Part shown: positions 48,172 through 62,400 of the stretch, piece after piece
How the letters are laid out: every line of letters begins with the position of its first letter
How positions within the stretch are numbered: position 1 is the first letter of the stretch
NCBI GenBank assembly: GCA_027886175.1
Contig: JAJNNQ010000126.1
Coordinates: 1,116,001 to 1,180,000, forward strand
DNA length: 64,000 nucleotides
Reading direction: 5' to 3'
Origin: Phylloscopus collybita
Taxonomy: Eukaryota > Chordata > Aves > Passeriformes > Phylloscopidae
Program-made: the position numbers and the translations under genes
Notes under the pieces: generated by a model
Database searches by the model: none
Told to the model about the DNA's origin: nothing
Seen by the model: only the letters and a program-made list of their open reading frames with translations

Positions 48172-48866
48172 AGAGGTGCTGTGCCGGCGCAGCCCGGGGA
48201 TGCTGTGCCAGCTCAGCCCGGGGATGCTGTGCCAGCCCGGCCCGGGGATGCTGTGCTAGGGCAGCCCGGGGATGCTGTGCCAGCTCAGCCCGGGGATGCT
48301 GTGCCAGCCCGGCCCGGGGATGCTGTGCTAGGGCAGCCCGGGGATGCTGTGCCAGCTCAGCCCGGGGATGCTGTGCTAGGGCAGCCCGGGGATGCTGTGC
48401 CAGCCCAGCCCGGGGATGCTGTGCTAGGGCAGCCCGGGGATGCTGTGCCAGCTCAGCCCGGGGATGCTGTGCCAGCCCGGCCCGGGGATGCTGTGCTAGG
48501 GCAGCCCGGGGATGCTGTGCCAGCCCAGCCCGGGGATGCTGTGCTAGGACAGCCCGGGGATGCTGTGCCAGCTCAGCCCGGGGATGCTGTGCCACTGCAG
48601 CCCGGGGATGCTGTGCTAGGGCAGCCCGGGGATGCTGTGCCAGCTCAGCCCGGGATGCTGTGCTAGGGCAGCCCGGGGATGCTGTGCCAGCGCAGCCCGG
48701 GGATGCTGTGCCAGCTCAGCCCGGGGATGCTGTGCTAGGGCAGCCCGGGGATGCTGTGCCAGCGCAGCCCGGGGATGCTGTGCTAGGGCAGCCCGGGGAT
48801 GCTGTGCCAGCGCAGCCCGGGGATGCTGTGCTAGGGCAGCCCGGGGATGCTGTGCCAGCCCAGCCC
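48172..48866. repeat. 24-bp GC-rich minisatellite, 29 copies
   Basis: Each unit is ggggatgctgtg plus a 12-bp variable half ending in ccc. The common halves are ccagctcagccc (A), ccagcccggccc (B), ctagggcagccc (C), ccagcccagccc (D) and ccagcgcagccc (F). One unit near 48650 lost a G, shifting the frame. The 24-bp period is a multiple of 3 and the unit lacks stops in most frames, so open frames of up to 377 codons appear on both strands. Confidence 0.97.
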
Positions 48867-51369
48867 AGGGATGCTGTGCCTGCCTGGCAGCTCTGCAGGC
48901 TCCCCGGTCCCCTCGTCTGCTCGCCCGCCCAAGTTAAATCCGTGCGGGTTTAAGATCTGTTCCCCCACTGACCCGGCGGGTGTCAGAAGTGCAGAGCCGG
49001 CAGTTTGTAAGCGGCCCCTCGTTCCCCAGCAGCCCGGGGAGATGAAGCTTTTGTCCTTTGCTACGAGCACTAAAGATGCCGCTGAGAAGTGTCCTGTGCT
49101 CGCTCACAACCGCGAGTTGGCTTATTCAAGAGAAAAATACTGGTGGTGAAGGACCCGGTGAAATCGCCGAGGAACAGGGCACTCATCCCTGCTCTCACAG
49201 CAGCAGTGGGGACATCTGGGAGGACTGTGGCTCAGGGGTAGACGCTACACATCAGGGGTAGGGCACAGCGCACTCACGGCACCCCCGTCTCCTCCTCCTC
49301 CTCACCGCTGTGACCTAATGGGACAGGCTTCTGTCTGCATGAAGGAGCAGGGGGGAGTCCAAGGGTCATTAGCAAAGAACTGGGGCATGCTGTTTGTACA
49401 CAGCACCTAGGATAATCCGTGCCTGCTGCAAGTATCATTATTGGCTCCACTTTAGCTGTCAGGGTGAATAGACATCAACAGGAAGTGCTGGACGTCGCTG
49501 TTGCTGCTGCCCCATCCCCGATGTGAATCAGGGAGCCTGTCAGGGAAGCAACACAGCAGAGCCAGGTGTGTCCCATGGGCTGTGCCTGCATTAGCTGAGC
49601 GGCGCTGCTCAGCGGGAGAGGGTCTGGAAGGGAACAGCAGGTGCAGAGAACGTACACTGCATATTGGAGATGTTTATGTCCTGTGGTGCTGGTTAGCAGT
49701 TGAAAACACAGGTTGTTCTCCTGTGGTGTATTTTCTGGTGCAGCTTCATCCAATAGAAATTATTGGTGGTATGGCCTCACAAAGCGGGTAAGGGGTGTAG
49801 GGAGTCTCTTCAACAACACCTGATTTAGAGACACTTGTCGCCCTGCAGACATGGGATGACCTGCAGCAGCTGCAGGAGATGCATGTTGTAGAGCAGAGAG
49901 GCTTTTCTCAGCTTCCTGAGAGCAGTGAGCTCCTGGGAGAGCCTTTCCCAGTACTGACAGAGGTTGCTTTGAGAGATCTCAGTGTAGTCTCAACACCTCC
50001 AACAATACATGTAGTCTAATTTTGAGACGTAGCAGGCTTGTGCCTTCCTGAACAATAATTGCAAAGTGATGAAGAAGTTTTCCTATGGGGAACAGGAAAA
50101 ATTACTCCCTAGCTCCTGTGGGTCTTGTATACCTCATTCCTTATGTGGTAACAGCACAGGGTCAAGGGTAAATCAGTAATGGCATGATTGTTTGTATCTG
50201 TGTCGTGTGTGGCATCTCTAATGAGCAATTGATTATATCTACACACGCTATTTAGCAAACACCAAGGGACATGTTCTGGCACAGTAGCTGCTGTACTTCT
50301 CTTGCAGAATCCTGGGATGAGATTACTGCTCTCCTGTGTGGGTTATATCATGCCAAATTTTATTTTGTCTGTTTGTTTTTGCAGATGAGTCGTTGTTCTG
50401 TGTGTAAGATGTTGTGCGTCCTTCTTAGGGAGCAGGGCATTCTACTTCACAACCCTGGGTAGATGACCTGATAATTTCATGTTTTGCATAGCTGCAGTGT
50501 CCTCTTTACTTACAGCTCAGTGAGTCTGCTCAGGAGCTTAGCTCTGAGGTAGAGCTTCATGCTCTCTCACCCAAAGACATACCTAAGGAAATACAGAGCA
50601 ATAATGCAGTCCAAGGTCATGACTTCCAAAACAAACCGACAAACAAACAATCAAACCCAAAACAAGGAAGTGTCCATTTTGAACTTCCAACTGTGGTACT
50701 GGTGTTAACTCATGTTTTAATGGGCACTGCCTGGGGGTACCCTGCTTGTCTTTCTGCTGCTCTGCAACCCAAACCCAGCCACAAACAGTCAGCACTGGCA
50801 TTCATTGACTTGTCACACTGCCTTTTGTCCCCAGGCACCTGCCACACATCCCCGTGGTCAGCTGACAGAGCTTTGCCTCACACAGAGGGCCTGGCAAAAG
50901 CTGGCAGCTTGAGAAGGCTGTGATTTGCACCTCTTTGCTATTTTTGTTTCTCACCATTTGTTTTTTCAGCATTTAACGTCCCACCTTCTGGATTTATGTA
51001 GAGCAGGACCACAGTTGCCACAGCACTTGCATCATGAAAACTGTTTCATTATCTTTTTCAAAAAACACATACATTAGATAACCATTTGGCCTCACTCTGC
51101 TTAAGCCCTCTTAAGGGAGGGAAGAAAATGAGCTAAGACTTCAGCAAAAATTAATCTCTTCTGAACTCTAGAAGTGCTGTAGGGCTCTTTTTTTTTGCCA
51201 CAAAACAGCAGTTCCCTTTAAAATCTTCCTTGAAAATGTAGAGAAAGAGACAAATTATTTTAAATATACATATATAATCCATCAGTCTCATGGCTGGTGA
51301 TCTGACTTACTTTGATAAAATATTAAGAGAAGACAAATATTATTTTTCCTGTATTATTTCAAATAAGGC

Positions 51370-51445
51370 ATTCTTATTCTTATTCTTATTCTTATTCTTA
51401 TTCTTATTCTTATTCTTATTCTTATTCTTATTCTTATTCTTATTC
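51370..51445. repeat. (ATTCTT)n microsatellite, about 12.5 copies
   Basis: Uninterrupted 6-bp repeat. Reads as Leu-Phe repeats on the + strand, which explains the open frame at 51290-51484. Confidence 0.96.
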
Positions 51446-54400
51446 CACTTCCCCAGGTTTTGCTCTGAAATCAGAGGTACTTGAGTGTTTTGCAAGGTGC
51501 CAACACTGCACTACTGCAGAGCTTTCTCTGTTGTTTTTGTCTTTTGCAGACTGACAGGTGTTTTGTCCTCCTGCCCTCCACACTGACTGGACAGGGACTG
51601 ATCAGGAGACCTGCAGACAGCACTGTGCTGCCAAAGGAGCAAACACAGATGCACCTGAGCCCAGCAGACACAGGCAAAGAGAGGAATGACTTGTTTAAAA
51701 CCAGCTTCTGCAGGGCTGTGTCAGTGGGAACTGGACTAATGTGCCAGTTGATGGGAGAGTGCAGCACTGGGAGCATCAAAGTGGAAAAGATTTGCACGGC
51801 TCCCGCTGTGGTAGGCAACTGCACAAGCCCTTTCATAAATTGTTCAAGCTCCATGTTGGAATTAGTTAGGATTTGGCCTTGCTTTTAATGGAAGGTAGGA
51901 AAAAGTCAAGAAGAGAAAGAAGGACTCAACATGGCAGAAAAGAGAAAGCCAGATAATGGTTGGGGGGGGAAGGGGGAGGGTGGGGAAGGGGAAATAAACT
52001 CATTTTATGTATTATGATACCTGTTTTAATGCCTTTGCCTTTTCAGTCCATGCTCTGTATGTTGCTCTTGACAGTTAATCACAATCAAGCAACAAATGTG
52101 TTAATCTTCTATGTTTACTTAGCTATACAGACCAAAGTGGTGACCCAGAGGGTAGAATTATTGAGAAGGCGTTTTTTGGGTTACATGTTCAAGTATTTTA
52201 TGTTACCTTCCTGTTATTTTCACAAAAAACAGTCTCTCCTCATCTGTTTAGGAAAAAAAAAAATCCAAGTGAGCTGCAAAACTCTGTCCCTATTTTCAAA
52301 CAAGTAGTGAAACCTTTAATGTGAATAAACATGCCATCATAATCAAAGCCATGCTTGTGATCTACCTGGATAATAATTCACTTGTAATATCATCAGCTCA
52401 GAATAAACATCAGCATAAGCATTGTTGGTGCAGGTGTATCTTAATGAATTCAGGCTCATTTTATCTGGCACTTAGCTGCTTATATTGGTGCTGGGAGCTT
52501 GAGGTCCCCCAATTTTTCATAACAAGCAACACCATTAAACTGTCACAGAGCAGCATAAATCAGAGATTTTCCTTAGACCCCATAAAACAACTAACAGAAA
52601 TGTTATGGTTGCCAGATTCACCATGTGCTTTTATAAATCCAGCAAACAGAAGTGGCTATAGCCCTTTCTCTCTGGCTACTAATTTTTCCTGTTGTTTCAG
52701 CAGTGCATGAAAAGCTGTGTGAAAATATAAGATAAGTGGGCTTGCCTGAAGAACTCACTGTCAAAGGCATGAAGGTGATAGCAGGTTCCTGAACATGGCA
52801 CAGGATCTCTGCTTGTCTTCATCTCTGGTGCACTGGACACATATTTTAGTCAAGTTAAACACACAAGCAACGAGGTCAGAGGAGAGTGTGTGATTGCAGA
52901 GTCGTGTCACGAGCCCATTTGGAGCACCTTGGGTTGTGTGATTGCATGTGATTGATAATCACATGCAGCCATGCCTGGAGTGCTCACATCTTGATTTAAC
53001 CTACTGACACAGGTCTGCATTAAGTCACTGAAGACTGAAAAGCAGCAGCAGAAATACTAGGAAAAAGTATCCATTGTATCCAAAATATTTTTCAGAAGGT
53101 GACATTGTTCATTTCTTGTAATCAGATGAAAACTTATTTTCATTTTTCATTTGATTGGTGTCACAATACATTTTATAGTAATAATAATTAATATAAATAT
53201 TTCATAACTTGTACCTTGCAGTTGAATTTTCCATCTTTCACTTACTAAAGATCCACCTAATCCTAATTTGACACCCTTCAACAGCAGAATATTGTGCTAC
53301 CCAACTCTCTTTTCTCTCACCATCATGAGAGTAAGTGTTGCCTGACCTGCCAGAGAAAACTGGGAGAAACCCATCTGTTTCAAAGGTGACAAATTACACA
53401 CTGCTTTCCATGCTTCATGCATGAGTATGTTCTTTCAGCCCCCTGTAGAATCTTCTAAGATGCTCATTACCAACAAAATTGGAATAAATTCGGCCATGGT
53501 TCAACCAGTTCAACCATAGGTGCACCATAGTTACACCAGGCTGACACAATGCTTCTTAAAAATAATTATCTTCATAACAGGTATTTGTTGTCATTTGCCA
53601 GAGAGCTACAGGACCTGAAGAAGAGGATGAATGCTTCAAGCCAGTTTTAATCAAATAGCTGCCAGAAAATGCCCAAAACAGAAATCTTCACTGCTTTTAT
53701 AAACACTTTTTAATTAACATATGAATAAACTGCATATTTGAATTTTCACCAACACAACTGTTTCCCCCAGGAAATCACAGTTAAAAGCTGAAGTGAATGT
53801 TCCTTTAGAAAGTGCTCTTTGTTTATAGAAATAGTCTTAGCAGTTAATGGCTGGCAAGGCTTCAAACTTGGAATTACATTACATTGGTAATTTTAACTTT
53901 GTCATCTTAAATAGATCCAGTTTGGATGTATGAATACAAGCAATGTAGGACAGCCCTCAAAGAACTGCCTTTAAGCAGGCTTTATTCTATCCCATGAAGC
54001 TTTGTAATTCCTTCTGTTATTATTAATAGCTGTTAAGTGCTGACAGCATGCTTGGCACTGAATGAAACGCAGGAGCAGGCATGGTTCTTGTTAGGGGTGG
54101 CCCTCGGGAGGTCATTTACTGCGTGTAACAACAACAACAACTTTATTGGAGCAGTAACCCGCTAGCACAGCTGCAGCCTGGGTATCAGGAGGTGTCGCTG
54201 TTTAGACGAAGTAGCGCTGTGCACATAAGATACGGCTCCTTTGGCAGGTCAGGATTTTTGGTGTTTTTTTTTCTCAACTGAGCAGGCTGAGCAGGTGAGG
54301 CTTTTGGAGACAGCTGAAGAAAAGCCGTGGCCCAAAGTGCCGTTTTGCTGGGTTTCCTGCCTGCAGCCAGGGGTCGGCAAACTACAGGGACAGGCCAAGC

Positions 54401-57400
54401 AGCTTGGAGGGTGATGGGTTCTGGATGCACAGGGGTGGAAGGGCACTGCTAGATTTTACACCAGGTTCAGACACAGGATTAAAGGAAATGGTAGAAAAGG
54501 GCAGGGAAGGATTTCAGGCAGAGGGACCTTGAGGGTGCCTTGTGGAGATGGCTTTCTTTTGAGCCAGGAACTGTTGAAAAATAGTGTTGAGGGAATGGTG
54601 TGGGACACAGCTGCAGACCCTGACTATTAGACAGAGGGCTTCTGAATCCCTGAATCCTCCTAGAGGGAGCTGAAGCACCACAGCAGAAAACAATTTCTGC
54701 TGTTCTGCTGCAGGTAAATCTGGCGTGCCCAGCAGACACCATCTGTCTGCAGTCACAGGGACAATGCCCAGGTCCTGACCTTCAAGGTCCTATCAGATGC
54801 TGCTGGCCAGTTTTAGCTACGCCAAGACGAGAGCTCTACTGCATCATCAGCTGTGGAGGGTAGAGGAGAGGGAGGAGAGGCAGTGGCACATCACCAAGTG
54901 CACACTCCAGGATCTATGTGAGCCAGGAGCTTTGCAAGGGATCTGGTCAGGTGCCTGTGCAGTGCCCAGAGCAGACGGAAAGGTGACTTACTCCTCCCCA
55001 AAAATGACTGACTCCCCAGCAATGTCATTCCCGAGTCTTCCCACTCAATGTGAACAGTGCTCACGTGCACCAGTGTGTCTGACCTGACACAAAAATGCCA
55101 CAAAGGCATGGTTGTCTGTCCTCTGCTGCCCTCTCCTTTGGACCTGCACTGATCCTTCTACCTTCCATGATCCTCCATACCAGTGTCCAGGCAGAACTCT
55201 TGATGTTTGCGGCTGGGCTCATGTTTGTGTCTTCTCCCCCAGGGCTCTGCTCTGCTCCTCCAGCCACAGTCACGAACAACCTCACATCAAGTAAGGCTGG
55301 CTGGGGGTTTCTGACCTGTAAGCAGGAGGGATGAAGCTCCACATAAAGAGATTCTGCACCCTGCAGAAGGTAAGTCACTGCTAGGTGGACAGGTGCTGGT
55401 CAGTGATGATGGCAGGAGAAGGTAGGTCCAAACAGGTCAAAGAGCTGTCTCAAAACTGTTTATCTTAGTTTCATTTTGATTGCCTGGCTGTCTTGCTTCC
55501 TGCTGCACAAAACCTTCCTGTCCCCTTCAAAATCACCTACTTTTGGACAAATACTGACAAGCCTCTTCTCCTCTTTGCTGTCTGCCTCCTAATACTAATT
55601 TTAGATGCATCTGCTTTTTGAGTCCCTCCACTCCAAGCAGCAAAACTGTCAGATAATGCCCAATAACACTCTGAAAAAACCCATAGTTTTAAGGTCTTAT
55701 AGCTGGGTACTCCAAAAAATATTAATTTAAAAGTCATTAGTCACTTGTGGCCATTTGAGCTATATAATATATTAATTATATGAATATTTTCAACTTCCTA
55801 AGGAACAGTCTCGCTTTCCATGCTCTCATATGCAGTGTTCTCAGTGTTGTTAAAATCTGCTTTTCTGTAAACCCACTGATTCTGTTGTATTAACACTTGA
55901 GCTTGCAAAGGCTGTTCCCTGCAAAGTTACACTCATTTGACTTCGATGTACTTTTAGAAGGAGCATTGGAAGGGGTGGCACAGGGGGAACGTCTGCAGGA
56001 GCTGCATGGTGACTGTGCAGAGCGAGCTGGCTTCTGTATCATTCCTCTGCTGGGAATGTGCTCCCAAACACAAGCACAGTTGTGACAGGGTGATTTGCAG
56101 GCAGGCAACCACGAGGTAGACATTTTCCAGCGCATGAGAGGGGTCTGAGATCATAAGTATCCTGTCCAGATTGCTGTTCTCAGTGACTGCATTATAAGAG
56201 GGAGAAGTTTCAGCGAGGCTAGAGCCAGTTGCCTCAGGTACTGGAAGTCATGTAGAGGAAGCAGCATGGAGGGATGAACAAATTCTTTGAAAAGCTAAGT
56301 AAATATTCAAACAGTTCACCCCTGGTGCTACAGCTGGACTACAGAGAGTGTCACAGAATTATTTGGCTGTGCTGCATCATGGTGCAGTGACTATTAAATA
56401 GATCTCCCCCCGGATTTTTTGCAGCAATATGGTGCAAATATAATCTTAGTCTACAAAAAAGATACAAGCTAGAAAATGCTGGTCAATCCAAAAGTGTCTC
56501 ATTTTCCAGAAGATTGTGATTACAACAGCAGAAATAATATATCTCTTACAAGATAGTGAATAGCAAGCACTTAACAGAAGGCAGTGTTCTCTACATTAAA
56601 ATCAGTATTTGCATACCCCTGGTTTCTCCTTTACTTTCAAACAAAAATCTAAACTAAAAAAACTCGTGAATGCAGAAGATGTCTTCCACCCCCTCACTGT
56701 TTACTACTGTTTACTGTGTGTCACATACTACTGTTCTTTAAGCCCAAGGCCATTCCCTGTCTTCCTCCTCAACCACTCATCCACTTGACATGTCACCTCT
56801 CACTGCTCCTTGATTCCTTCTGAACTTCAGCACAGAGCATGCTTGGTTAAACTGTTCTTTTAAACATTAACTCCTCCACCATCACAAAGACGAGCAACTT
56901 TGTGTATCTACAAAGTAGATACATAGTAGTAGTCTCTTTATTTTCCTGTTGAGTTAGTAGGTCAGCCAGCATTTCACTTTTCCAATGCCATTGCAGATAA
57001 GATAGTCATAAAGGCATTTTCAAGTAGGCTTTGAGAAGAATTAAACATAGAGCTGCAAAGCATCCTAATTAAGGCACAAAATAGGCCTGGCAGTCTTCAT
57101 AGTACTTAATGTGTCATCTTCTTCCTATCTCTTAAACCCAATAATCTGCAAACCACCACTATATTGGAGCATTATATCTGCTATAACTTATGTCAACTTG
57201 GATCACACACCCCCCTCCTTCTTAAACAATGTTTGGCAGCCAACTGAGTGTGGAAACTAGGCTGTTTTACATTAGCCAGAAGTACATTTAAATCATTCTT
57301 ACTAAATGATTTACTGCGGATTACAAATTCTTATACAGCATATTAAGTTAATGATTAGGCAAAGTAATATATCACTAAAATGATTGGGTGCATATGCATT

Positions 57401-59459
57401 TAGCTTCTATGATTCTAAATTTCTCTTTGGTTTGGAAGACTTCTTTGCACTTATTTTCCCCAGCTGAAGGTGGAAAAAATAAAAGGAGAAAAGAGTAGAA
57501 GACCCTAACATTTCTGCCTGTCTTCTTTAACTATTGATTAAGTCAGAAGGGGTTTTGTCCCTGCAGAGGGGTCAGGCCATGAGGAAGCACTGGCAAGCTG
57601 ATTAGTGCTCTTCAGACAGATATTGGCAGGTGTCAGTATTGCACAGCATTTCCTTGCCCTACTGTGTCCCAGTGAGAGGAGGAAAAGCTGGACAGAGAAC
57701 CACTGAGACTTTATATCAAATGAAAAAGTGAATGAACCATCTATAAAGAAAAGTTAATGTGGCAGAATATGTAAACTACCTCACAGGAAAAACAGAACAG
57801 GAGAAAACTAATCAAACAAAATCACTGACAAAACGAACAAACAAAACTGTGCTCATTCTCCATACACAGGCATTTCTGTGGAGTTCTAAAAATCATAGGG
57901 ATCTTATGACAGTGGATAAAAAGGGATTTGCTGACTCTGTCTAACAAGTGGACTTTGAAACACAAGTGAAAGAAAGGTAGAACACACTAATAAAACCTGG
58001 GCTGTTACACCAGATGCCCACAGGTAACTGGAATTCTTAAAAAGAAACAGTGACTTACGATAAATTATTTGTTTAATTTATTGCTGGGGGCCAGGAGCCT
58101 GCCAGTGCTGAAAGATAACAAGCAACTTTGCATTTACAGCATACACGAAATAAGGAAGACAATTCTCTCTGTTGCAGAGGTAATAAATATAAAGGAAACC
58201 ACTCACCAGTGCAAAGTTACTTGTGTGTAACTGTGTCCAAATCAGGACTTGTGTCCCTCACGCTCTGGGCTGTTGCATGCAAACAGCTGCCCTGTTGGTT
58301 TCACTGGTGCTGTGGGTGGCTGAAGTGGTTCATTCATATCAGCCTTGTTCTTGGCACAACAAAACCAGGCCAAATATGCATTGCATGCTCATTTTGGCAT
58401 CCATCATATCTTTTGTGTGCAGTTTCAGATTGCTGACAAATAACAGACAGGGTGGCTGCAATATTTATTTAATTTATTAATTAATACTATTTAATTTTTA
58501 AGACCCTTAGGTCTTAAAAGCATATAAGGAATAAAAAAAGAGTAAGTGCCAGATATAAAAGAGTCATCTGATATTCATTATCAACTTCTGCTTGAATTTC
58601 CCTATCCACTCCTCAGGTTTCCAACACATTCTGTAACAGATCAGACTCCATACACTTCTCAGGAAAAGTCTACCATAGAGCACACTACAGGGGCAATTTC
58701 TGCCATCACGATTCTTCACTAAAAGTTTTTAAAGAGAGGCACCTCTCTCTCCTTGCACCAAACCCAGAGATGCTGGGTATTCCCCCTCAGCCAATGCCAA
58801 CACTCAAGAGGTGACATGAGGAGAGAGGCTGGGACAAGATTTCAAGTCATCAGACAAGGCCAATGCTATGTGTTGGCCCTAGGACAAAACTGAGAACCAC
58901 TGCCAATCATAAATCATAAGGACAAAGTTTTTTGGTGGAGAAGTAGATCGAAATGTATGATGTTCAGGACAAGTGTCCAGAAACAGGATTCAATAGAAAT
59001 CTAATCCTGAAGTGAACAATGCAGGGATATATAGCAATGTGCAGCCTGCCTGGGGGAAATAAAAATCACAGAGTCTCACCCCGTGACATCATGAGATTGC
59101 AACACAATAAAGAATGAGAGCTGACAGAAACCAGTCTGTCTGGGCTGAAATCTGAAATTCAGCCTAAATTGTCCAGCTTTCCTCTACAGTGCATGTACAC
59201 CTGACAAGAGGAATAAGAAGAGGGCTTAAGCAGTTACAGGAGCACTGAAGGGGCTCACAAAGAATGCTGGGACAAGGGAGCACCTGAAATGCTATCCAGC
59301 CTTTTGCTGTTTAAGCACCTGATGGATGAATCTATAGGAAACCTCTTTATCTCCATAGGCAATATGGCCTAATAGCTCCTTTGGATCATATAGTGCATGC
59401 ACAGAGCATGAGGTTACCTCAGGTGAAGAAAATGTTATCATTAGCTATATAGAAAAAAA

Positions 59460-59475
59460 AATATATATATATATA
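59460..59475. repeat. (AT)n microsatellite
   Basis: Short AT dinucleotide run after an A-run. Confidence 0.9.
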
Positions 59476-62400
59476 AATCCAAATAAACGGGTTACAGCCT
59501 TTTCTCTGGAAGTAGGAGGGATGGCTTCTATTCCTTAGCATGGTGGGTGGTGGCTCAGACCTGCATTTGCCTCATCCATAAAAGCATCAACATTTCCATA
59601 CTCTAGCTATGTGGAGTGAAGAGTGTAGGTTAACACAGTGAGTAAGCACTGCCCAGCCCTCATGAATGGCATCACTTGGAAGGCATGGGAGTTCTGGGGC
59701 TTTCAGTCCTCTTCTGAGATATTAAAACCAAAAGCATTAAATTAGAAGTTTTAGCACAATGGGAAGCAGGTAGCAGAAACACAACTGAATGCTTGAAAAT
59801 AAAGGATCCAGAGCTGTGCTCCCCTTATACTGGCAGGGCAGGTGACACTAAGAAGGGCAATGGCTTAGATACTCTCATGACAAATGGGAAACATAGATTT
59901 CATTTTAAAATGTTCAGCCTCTGAGACTGAGAGGGACACTGAACTCAGGTGCCTCACTTCTGTCACACTGTTAGGTGTATTATGGGCGCTCCATCATTCA
60001 GTCCTGTATTTCAAGCTGGCATCTGGTAACATACTTCATCCAAAATAAATTAGGTCAGAAGTCAGGTCTTCCTGGTGTCTCCCAGATGAGCTTAGAATTC
60101 CCCTGTTTGCATAGGTCACATAGGAAAGCGCTGGTTAGGGACAAAACTGACAAGAATTTAGGTTAATATTTCAGTGTGAAACTGAAGACTCAGGATTGCA
60201 TTCATCAGCCCTTAGGGAGGGAAAGAGGAGAGAGAAAGACTGAGTAGCAACCTTTAGCAAAATTATACAGTGCCCCCCCTTAAAGATGGCAAGTCCTCCT
60301 ACAGACCCAGTGAAGCCTGGTATTGAAATGGACACTCAGGTTTCTGGATTTTCAACAAATCTATCTAAGAGTGGTAGTCTTAGGGCTTAGAGTAAAATGA
60401 TTTATAGTAGGTATGCAAATTTCTAGAGATGCTACCAACAGCAGCCTAGTCAGACTTCTGTGATGCCCAGTGGACATTTACTTCTTTCTCAGCCCTCTCT
60501 AAATACTTTTGTATACTACCCTAAGAGATTGCATAAATTGTCCAAAGTTACACAACAGGACAGCGATGGTAAGAAAGTTCTAAGCATTAGTATGTGTTGC
60601 TTTCTCTTTCAAAAACATGAAGTCTAGGCCATAAGACTATTGTATGTACTATTTCTGGGCTAGAAGAAAAGCAATCTTTGCAAAACAGTCTCCTTATAAA
60701 GACCCAAGATACAATCATCATGAAATTTATTTTTTTCTTCCAGCTAAGACAGCAGGATTGAGCCTTAAAGTATCTTTGTTAAACTAGTTAATAGATTATT
60801 GTCCAAAATAAACATATTTCAGTAAGTGCAAGACTGTTTTTTCCTCCCCCTTTCTGCCTTTTGTTCAACTTCAGCTCAGCTATTTATGATTCATTTCATG
60901 AGCCACTAGGTTTTCTCTGAAGGCACTAAAAAGGGCCAGAGCTATCAAACAGTTTTAGTGACTAGTGCCAACAAGGAACTGTTTTCCTCCATGCTATAAA
61001 GCAGGCACTGTCAATAGACTACAACCGGCAATAAACTATTAAAAAAGGAATTTATGATGGCTACTTATTATCCTCCTGAAATAATGTTGTTACAAGGCTG
61101 CCCTTTCCAGTCCTCCACAAGGATCACATGGCAAGTACCTAACAAAGGGAAAGGCCCAGATTTGCAGGGACTGTCTGCAAAGAGCCCAGGAATTGCCCCA
61201 TGTTATGTGGGCAAACACACCACACCAGTGTTTCAAAGCAGCAGAGAAATTGTCCCACACACTGGACTTGGGCTTGTTGCACATGAGCATTTGATTTAAG
61301 GTGGGGCCTTAATTAACTTATATCTAGAACATGTTGAATTGTTTTAAGAGCTAAATATCAAATTATGAAGGAATGTCTATTATTGTTTAGCGAGGAATTG
61401 GTAAACCACAAGGATAAAATAAGAAATGGCAAGACCTCAAATGCAATCAGATCTGCCTCTTATTTTAGATTTCCAAAAACCCCCTAATTCTAGCTCTTTT
61501 TCCTTTCCCTCCAAACCTATAACAGGCTTTCCCCTTTGCTGAAATGTCTGCCTCTGTTAGGTTGACGTTTGACTATGGCACGGATCTGTAATTGTGTTAT
61601 AAATTGTGGTATACCACTTGCATTAATAGAGAGATCCCATCTTACTCCAATTAATGAAATGTTGCCTTCAATAAGTATTTTAGAAAGAAGGAAATTATAC
61701 AGTTCAAACTTCAGGGTCATTTGGATTGGCTCCTGCTGGTCTGGACCTTCATACAGTGAGCCCCTTGGATCTCAGTATGTCAGGATGGAGTCACACAGGC
61801 TGAGGTCAAGGCTGAAGGCACAGGATGTCTCTTAAAGGATGTCTCCTAATAGCAAGTGGCTCTCAGGAATGACAGAGAAGGTCCTAAAGGTGTGCAGGAA
61901 GAGGAAAGGTGTTGTTTGGAGAGCTTAAGAGAAAAGAAACCTTTTCATCTAGAGAAGGGAGGGCTAGGTTGAGCTGAGAAATAGAACAAAAACTGAGGTG
62001 TGATGAAATGGGATTCAAGGACACTGTTACTGAGACTTGGACTAAAAAACAAAACAAGCAAACAGACAAAAACAACAACATATCAAAAACAAAAACACCC
62101 CAACCAACTACAAGAATACATTTGCAGCGTTAAGGGTTCTCAGTGTCCTGATCACTTGCAGCAGAGTTATTGGGAAGAGAAGGGTTTCTCCTCTTGCCCA
62201 CGTCTCTGCAAAACAGTATTTGCCTTATACTCTGTTTCTGAGCAGTGCTTCTAGAGGAGAGAAATGTTATTTAATAGCAGGATTTCATTTTGAGAACATA
62301 ACACATTCTCAGCAAGGGATTGTTTTTAAATCCAGTTTTGTAAATTTTATTGACTCCAAACAAAGAATGTATACAGCAGAAAGCCATGAAATAGCATATA

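Larger units (their letters stand above)
47259..49160. promoter_or_regulatory. Orphan CpG island between TMEM174 and the right end
   Basis: About 1.9 kb rich in CpG, isolated in AT-rich DNA. Non-repetitive CpG-rich flanks (47265-47560, 48890-49160) surround two minisatellites. No recognisable coding exon; the open frames reflect the repeats. It could be a promoter of an unannotated transcript or a distal element. Type assignment is tentative. Confidence 0.45.

Noticed and set aside
48172..48866. CRISPR array
   Set aside because: The repeats are directly adjacent with no unique spacers, and the context is a vertebrate nuclear genome.
47820..48953. Open frame of 377 codons on + (and 345 codons on -, 47558-48595)
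   Set aside because: Both are produced by the 24-bp and 33/34-bp minisatellites, whose units lack stops in most frames. Codons repeat as octapeptides and there is no start context, splice signal or family resemblance.
51290..51484. Leu-Phe repeat membrane peptide
   Set aside because: It is the translation of the (ATTCTT)n microsatellite.
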